Translations under genes and position numbers: made by a program | In this document: positions 58,711-64,000 of the stretch, in pieces | Layout of the letters: each line of letters opens with the position of its first letter | How positions within the stretch are numbered: position 1 is the stretch's first letter | Notes under the pieces: model-generated | What the model saw: the letters and a program-made list of their open reading frames with translations, nothing else | What the model was told of the DNA's origin: nothing | Database searches by the model: none | Source of the DNA: Homalodisca vitripennis | Lineage: Eukaryota; Arthropoda; Insecta; Hemiptera; Cicadellidae | Direction: 5' to 3' | Length of the DNA: 64,000 bases | Assembly: GCF_021130785.1 (NCBI RefSeq) | Contig: NC_060213.1 | Location: 62,094,001 to 62,158,000, forward strand

Positions 58711-59239
58711 ATCTTTTATTTTGTTCACTTTGACTCAAAGTTCTGAAAACCACATTGGAAAGTAAAGAGAATCCGAGAATACTCATCGACTATATATAGC
58801 TCAACACTGTTTCTGATAACATATGGCAATGTTTCTTTAAAATCTATATTTAGTCGTCCATACGCTGTTGTAAATTTTATTAGAGTTCCTTTATTTTTGT
58901 AAATCACGACTTGATATCTGTAAAGACCGAATAGTTATTTACGTCTCTAACTCCAGTCACTGCAAAAGGTAAATTTTTATTCTTAACCCAGTGGTTCATT
59001 CTTGTCACCTAGATGACATAAGGCTTGATGTAACTTGGTCAGCTCCTTGATGTCTGTGGTGCTATGGAACACGCTCGAGCAGCTTCATTGTTCTTACGAG
59101 GACAGCAGGATATTGCATTTTAGTTATAATAATTTTAATCTCCTTTTATTTCATATTTTCCACTGATATTAGTGTCAAACGCTAAAAGGTTGATGATCGG
59201 TTATGACCTTGAGGATTCGTCTTAATAAAATTTGGTTTT
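58711..59239. other. Flank between MITE and LINE
   Basis: I see no gene. The LINE 5' end is estimated near 59240 from the change in base composition. Confidence 0.4.
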
Positions 59240-59683
59240 AATTAAGGACTTAGATTTCCCGTGGGGGACTGGCATCCTCATCGGCATCAGCCACTGTCTC
59301 AGATGGGATCGTGGGTGATGTACCATCCTCGTCTTGTGCTGCAACTTCTAAGGGAGTGGCAGGGCAAGGGGAGGAAGCCATCTTCCCTTATCACTATTCC
59401 AGTGACAAGGATAGAAAACCTTTCCCCCTCTTGGTTTGGCCCTGAAATTGAGAGCAGTTACCTATCCCTTCCTTTCCTGATGTTCCCACCCCTACTTTAC
59501 CAACAACCCCAGACTAAGGTGTTATGCGACCCGTGCTGAGAGTCTCGTGGCACTGGGGGTATATTCAGTGTCTTCAACGGAGCCTTCTGGGAACCAGGGG
59601 ACACCCAGTCGTAATTACCCTTATCTTCCTAATCGGGTCACTGGGAAGATGGACTGCAAATACCCGGTTCTCGTGGGAACAGA

Positions 59684-59860
59684 ATGGAGAACGAAAAAGA
59701 AAATACAAACAAAACTGAAACACAAGAGGTAAGCGAAACTCAACCAGAAGAGCTACCGATTGAGCAATTAAGAGTGTCTGAGATAACCCCAATGGAGGAA
59801 GACAGACTTCTCTTGTCAGAAGGCGAAGTTCGGCCGGAAGAGCCAAAAAAGAAGAGGTGA
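59684..59860 (+). pseudogene. LINE ORF1-like remnant
   Basis: Begins at ATG 59684 and reads 58 acidic and basic residues (MENEKENTNKTETQEV at the start, EEPKKKR at the end) before TGA. This resembles the low-complexity N-terminal region of a LINE nucleic-acid-binding ORF1 protein cut short. No zinc knuckle follows. Confidence 0.4.
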
Positions 59861-59997
59861 GAAGAGGAAAACCGAGCTCTGATAAAACCACACAACGAAG
59901 CCGGTTCCTCAAAAGGGAACTTGGTTGGTGTCGGGGCCCCAGAGCAAGGGAAAACTCATTCCGTACCAGCCCGCAGGGAGGTAACGACCAATAGAGG

Positions 59998-60777
59998 ATG
60001 ACAGCGGTGCTCCAGATAAACCTACACCACAGCAGAGCAGCTATGGCAACACTCTGCCAGAAGATCCTGGCTGACGACATAGGCGTGGTCCTGATCCAAG
60101 AACCATGGACCATTGGCAGTCGTTTGATGGGGATGAGCACCGCTAAAGGTAATTTGATATACGGCAGTAACAACCCTAGATCATGTATATATGTCAGTAA
60201 GAAAATCAAATCACTAAAAATGGCACAAATGTGTTCTAGAGACACAGCCGTGACAGAGGTTCACTTGCAGACAGGTGATGGCAACATCAGAATCCTGTTT
60301 GCAGCGGTTTACCTCCCATACGATTCTCCAGAACCACCGCCAACTGCGGAGATGAGGCGGATTGTGGAGTTCGGAACCCTTACGCGGAGGCACCTGATTG
60401 TCGGTTGTGATGCGAATGCCCACCACACCGCTTGGGGGAGCAGCAACATCAACAATCGGGGAGAGTGCCTCTTGAATTTTATAGTAGAATCTAACTTAGT
60501 TATTATGAATCAAGGCCGTAAACCAACTTTTGTACAAAGAAGAGGTACAGGGGTAAGAGAAGAGGTCTTAGATATAACTCTGGCTAGCAACTATATTGCA
60601 ACTAAAGTTTTAAATTGGAGTGTGCTAGATGAAGCATCTGCTTCAGATCATAGGTATATCACCTTTGACATGAGGTCGTACAAAATAAATGAGACCTATA
60701 GAAACCCAAAGAAAACAGATTGGGTACCTTTCAATGCAGAGCTAAAAAAGCAATCTAGTAAGGGAAAATGGGTATAA
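59998..60777 (+). pseudogene. LINE APE-type endonuclease domain
   Basis: The start ATGACAGCGGTG at 59998 leads to VLQINLHHSRAAM, then the catalytic LIQEPW, the AVYLPYDSPE segment, CDANAHHTAWGSSN, a VLDITLAS segment and ASDHRYITFDM. These are the ordered motifs of the APE-like endonuclease that nicks the target site. The domain is intact over about 230 residues; the frame ends at 60777 before the RT. Confidence 0.85.
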
Positions 60778-60903
60778 GGGGCAAGGGGTCGAGGACATGG
60801 CGAACTCTTTGCAAAACGCCATGAAAGAATCGTACCACAAAGCCTGCCCCGTGAAAAAAATTCAAGGAAAAAAGCATGTTGGTGGAACCAGGGGCTGGAA
60901 ACC

Positions 60904-62764
60904 TTGAGGAAAAACCTTCGCAGAGCATATAATACATGCAAACGTGCAGGGAACTGGGATAGGTACTCTGCTGCCTTAACAGAGTGCAATAAAGAGGTGA
61001 GAAGAGCTAAGATAAACTCGTGGAAAGAATTCTGTCAGAGTATTGATAAGGTACCTCACTGTACAAAACTCCTAAAAGTCCTAGCTCGAAGCCCCATAAA
61101 TGTGGTGGGTACTATACTTAGGGAAGATGGGACTCACGCCAAGGATCCTGAGGAGACTCTTCAGTGTTTACTGAATATACACTTCCCAGGATCTTTTCAA
61201 ACCAGTGAAACAGTTGTTAGTGAATGGCGGCGAGAACCTAGAGAAAGCTCGTCTAAGGAGGACTGAAACTGCGCAAAGACTGTTATCAACTACTTAGGGA
61301 TAAAACGGGCCCTGGAGTCTTTTAAGCCGTTCAAATCACCAGGTACCGATGGCATTTTTCCTGCTTAACTGCAGGAAAGTGAGGACTTGGTGATACCTCT
61401 GCTTCTACGACTGTTTAGAACTAGTCTAGCGACAGGAGTCATACCCTCATCCTGGAGGACCTCTAGGGTTATATTTATCCCGAAGCCAGGTAAACCCTCC
61501 TATGAGGTTGCAAAGGCTTATATACCAATAAGCCTAACATCCTTCTTCGTCAAGACCATGGAGAAGGTTCTGGATAGGCATTCAAGGGACACAGTCCTCA
61601 TCAACCGTCCCTTACATCCTAATCAACATGCCTATCAGAAAGGTAAATCTTTTGAAACAGCCCTACACTGTCTGGTTGGCAAGATTGAGCAAGCTATTGA
61701 ACAAAAGGAAATAGCTTTAGCAGTATTCCTGGATATAGAAGGAGCTTTTGATAATACGAGTATTCACTCTATATTGCCTAAGCTTACATCCAGGGGTACG
61801 GAGAAAACTGTTGTTAGATGGATAAATAACATGCTTAAGAGCAGAAGAGCACAGGCATCTCTGTGCGGAGTCACAAGAGAGGTCAAAACGCAGCGAGGAT
61901 GTCCACAAGGAGGTGTATTATCACCAAGCCTGTGGAACATAGTTGTGGATGACTTACTCTGGACTCTGAATGAACAGGGTATGTATGCTCAAGGCTATGC
62001 AGATACTCATAAGAGGCAAGAATATGGTTACGTGTCTGGAAATGATGCAGAGAGCACTGGCCATTGTGGAGCGATGGTGTAACGAAGAAGGACTTGCAGT
62101 GAATCCTTAGAAGACCGGCATGATACCATTTACAAGTAGGAGGAAACTGGAAATCACACAGCCAGTCCTATGTGGGGGCCAGATACAGATAAGCAGGGAG
62201 TTCAAATATCTAGGAGTCAAACTAGATGATAAACTCATTTGGAATAGTCATCTGGAATACATAATCAGCCGATCTCAGACTACATTGATGATGGTGAGAC
62301 GTGCGGTAGGATGCACATGGGGGCTTAGACCCGACATGTCACATTGGCTGTACACCAGAGTCATCAGACCAATGATGGTGTATGGCTCAGTGGTATGGTG
62401 GCCAAAAGTCCAACAGGTGACTGCCGCAAAAAACCTGTCAAAGGTACAGCGGTTGGCATGCTTGGGGACAATGGGCGCCATGAGAGGAACACCAACCGCT
62501 GCTATGGAAGTAGTGCTAAACCTCCCACCCCTAGACATATTCGTTATAGGAGAGGCTAGGATAGCTGCCTACAGACTGAACTGCAATGGGAACTGGCATC
62601 ATCACCATGCTAGTAAGCACTCCAAGATCGTTGACATTCTCAAACTGGATATTCTAGAAATTATGTCTGACAGAATAGCAAAGGTTAAAAAAACTGGGAA
62701 AAACCATTTCAAGTCAACATTGTTGAAAGGAAGGAATGGTCAAAAGGTGAGCCTGACTACATGA
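60904..62764 (+). pseudogene. LINE reverse transcriptase, frame-broken
   Basis: The linker frame 60904-61266 is followed by RT motifs: SPGTDGIFPA with a stop directly after it (61337-61368), YIPISLTSFFVKTMEKVLDR (about 61515-61575), AVFLDIEGAFDN (about 61720-61755) and RGCPQGGVLSPSLWN (about 61895-61938). The catalytic YADD is changed to YADTH (about 61998) at a frameshift. The frame then resumes with a thumb domain (FKYLGVKLDDKLIWNSHLEY, 62200-62260). It cannot make an active enzyme. Confidence 0.88.
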
Positions 62765-63391
62765 AGAAGGCTCTAACCTGGTACACGGACGGGTCAAAGA
62801 CTCTGAAGGGTACTGGGGCAGGGGTCTGGGGAGTCAGACCTAGTGTTAACTTAAGCTTTAGCCTAGGTAAACTGGCAACTGTTTTTCAGGCTGAAGTTAC
62901 AGCCCTTGCAGAATGTGCAAGAGATAATGTGGAAAGGGGATACAAAGGCAAAACTATCTACATTAACTCGGACAGCAGGGTTGCTCTGCAGGCCTTGGCC
63001 ATCCATGACTGTAATTCGAAGACAGTCTAGGAATGCCATAAGGTCATGAAATTGCTGGTGAAACCCAATAGTTATTCTAACTTGGGTACCTGGACATAGA
63101 GGAATCACAGATAATGAAGGGGCAGACAGTTGTGCTAACTTGGGAGCCAACTGTCCTCTTACCTGTCCTGAACCAACGTGTGGGGTCTCATATAACTTAG
63201 AACGTAGATCAGTTACCAAGTGGATGGTTAACAAACACCTACAACATTGGAGAAATACTGAGGGGAATGTACAAGCAAAGCGGATGCTCAAGGGACCATC
63301 AGGGAACATTGCAGCAGATGCCCTTAGAATTAGTAAAACGGAGATCCGAAAGGTGACTGGTTTTATTACAGGTCATTGGATATTCCAATGA
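62761..63391 (+). pseudogene. LINE RNase H domain and C-terminus
   Basis: From 62761 the frame reads WYTDGSKTLKGTGAGVWG (first acidic residue), then QAEVTALAECA, NSDSRVALQAL and, after a frame change, WVPGHRGITDNEGADSCANL. All four catalytic acidic positions of RNase HI are visible. A stop at 63028-63030 and the frame change separate the last motif. Confidence 0.8.
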
Positions 63392-63763
63392 ATATGTATT
63401 CCAGTTCAGGAAACACTGTGCAGGAAATGTGGTGAGGCTGACGAAACAGCCAAGCATGTCATATTTGAATGTCCGGCATTACAGAACAAACGCTTAAGAT
63501 CCCTAGGTGTTCTTATGCATACGGAAGAGGGGTTGGAACAGGAAAGCATTGTTCAGAAGATATCATAGTTTTGTAAAGGCCTGGGATTTGATACAGTTTA
63601 AACCTGGGAGAGGGTGCACAATAAGCCGGATGGCTGAGAGGCAACTACCAGGTCTAGGAAACCTGGCCCTCTGTTACAAAAAAAGGACTTAGATATTTCA
63701 GTTTCGAGTTATTGGAAAACAGCCACTTTGAGTACACCAATAGGAAAACTCTTACAGTGGGTT

Positions 63764-63822
<59 letters not shown>

Positions 63823-63954
63823 CCTCAGAAAACTGACTTAGTTCTATAATCCAATATTTTGATACTTTTGATTCGAAAAGGCCAAATCCCCAGCGTGAAG
63901 TCTATTATTATTTTTATTTCAAAGATGTGCTTTAACTCTTTTTTGAGATCTAGG

Positions 63955-64000
63955 CCTATTTATTTATTTATTTATTTTATTTCCAACGGTAACCCATTTT
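63955..64000 (-). repeat. LINE 3' tail-like fragment at window edge
   Basis: Read on the minus strand, AAAATGGGTTACCGTTGGAA is followed by AAATAAATAAATAAATA. The same motif ends a repeat at 40.6 kb and occurs near 13.3 kb. The body of the element would lie beyond the right edge. Confidence 0.5.

Larger units (their letters stand above)
59240..63821 (+). mobile_element. Near full-length but broken LINE (I/LOA-like: endonuclease, RT, RNase H)
   Basis: About 4.5 kb of GC-richer DNA contains, in order, a 5' leader, a short ORF1-like frame (59684-59860), an endonuclease, a reverse transcriptase, an RNase H and a C-terminal CCHC knuckle (CRKCGEADETAKHVIFEC at about 63422-63475). It ends in a (TA)n tail (63767-63821). 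An APE-type endonuclease together with RNase H points to the I group of LINEs. The tail microsatellite marks the 3' end expected of target-primed insertion. Several frameshifts and stops make it inactive. Long antisense ORFs over it are shadows. Confidence 0.88.

Noticed and set aside
59574..60245. 223-codon minus-strand ORF
   Set aside because: It is antisense to the LINE leader and endonuclease, whose plus-strand motifs are clear.

Overview
This is a eukaryotic nuclear window from an AT-rich, intron-rich, transposon-rich genome. The host is an arthropod, almost certainly an insect. The evidence is two CYP3-clan (CYP6-like) cytochrome P450 genes split into short exons, a gustatory-receptor-like gene, and typical insect transposons. 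A hemimetabolous insect would fit the long introns and nine-exon P450, but the order cannot be fixed from this sequence.

Layout. From 1 to 4.8 kb lie the last two exons of a plus-strand P450 whose 5' part is outside the window. From 8.6 to 25.9 kb lies a complete minus-strand P450: nine coding exons whose phases all join, giving a 493-residue protein, tail to tail with the first. A probable 5' UTR exon sits near 30.2-30.4 kb. The P450 introns hold a piggyBac-type non-autonomous element (TTAA flanks), a decayed R1/I-like LINE, tandem duplications and microsatellites. A broken Tigger/pogo transposon with both ends and TA target sites lies in the likely 5' UTR intron. From 29.0 to 36.4 kb are a 125-bp satellite, a gustatory-receptor-like gene with one frame break (32.0-33.1 kb) and a decayed Gypsy-type LTR element.

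From 39.7 to 49.7 kb, on the plus strand, is a metallophosphoesterase-1 (MPPE1/PGAP5)-like gene. Its seven coding exons join in phase into 394 residues with membrane segments at both ends. The fold landmarks and the GDxxDE motif remain, but most metal-binding residues are replaced, so it reads as a pseudoenzyme. One intron carries a 15-unit array with higher-order structure. A 1-kb foldback repeat begins about 45 bp after the stop codon. From 50 to 59 kb is gene-poor DNA with palindromic repeats, nested MITEs, a tRNA-derived SINE and a GT/GC microsatellite. From 59.2 to 63.8 kb is a nearly full-length but broken LINE with endonuclease, RT and RNase H, ending in a (TA)n tail.

Only the two P450s, the MPPE1-like gene and possibly the receptor look like host genes. 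No operon-like or defence-like system is visible. The most unusual items are the MPPE1-like pseudoenzyme, the P450 with an Asp in the I-helix oxygen-binding motif, the inverted duplication of the Tigger end, and palindromic repeats carrying a degenerate hammerhead-like core.
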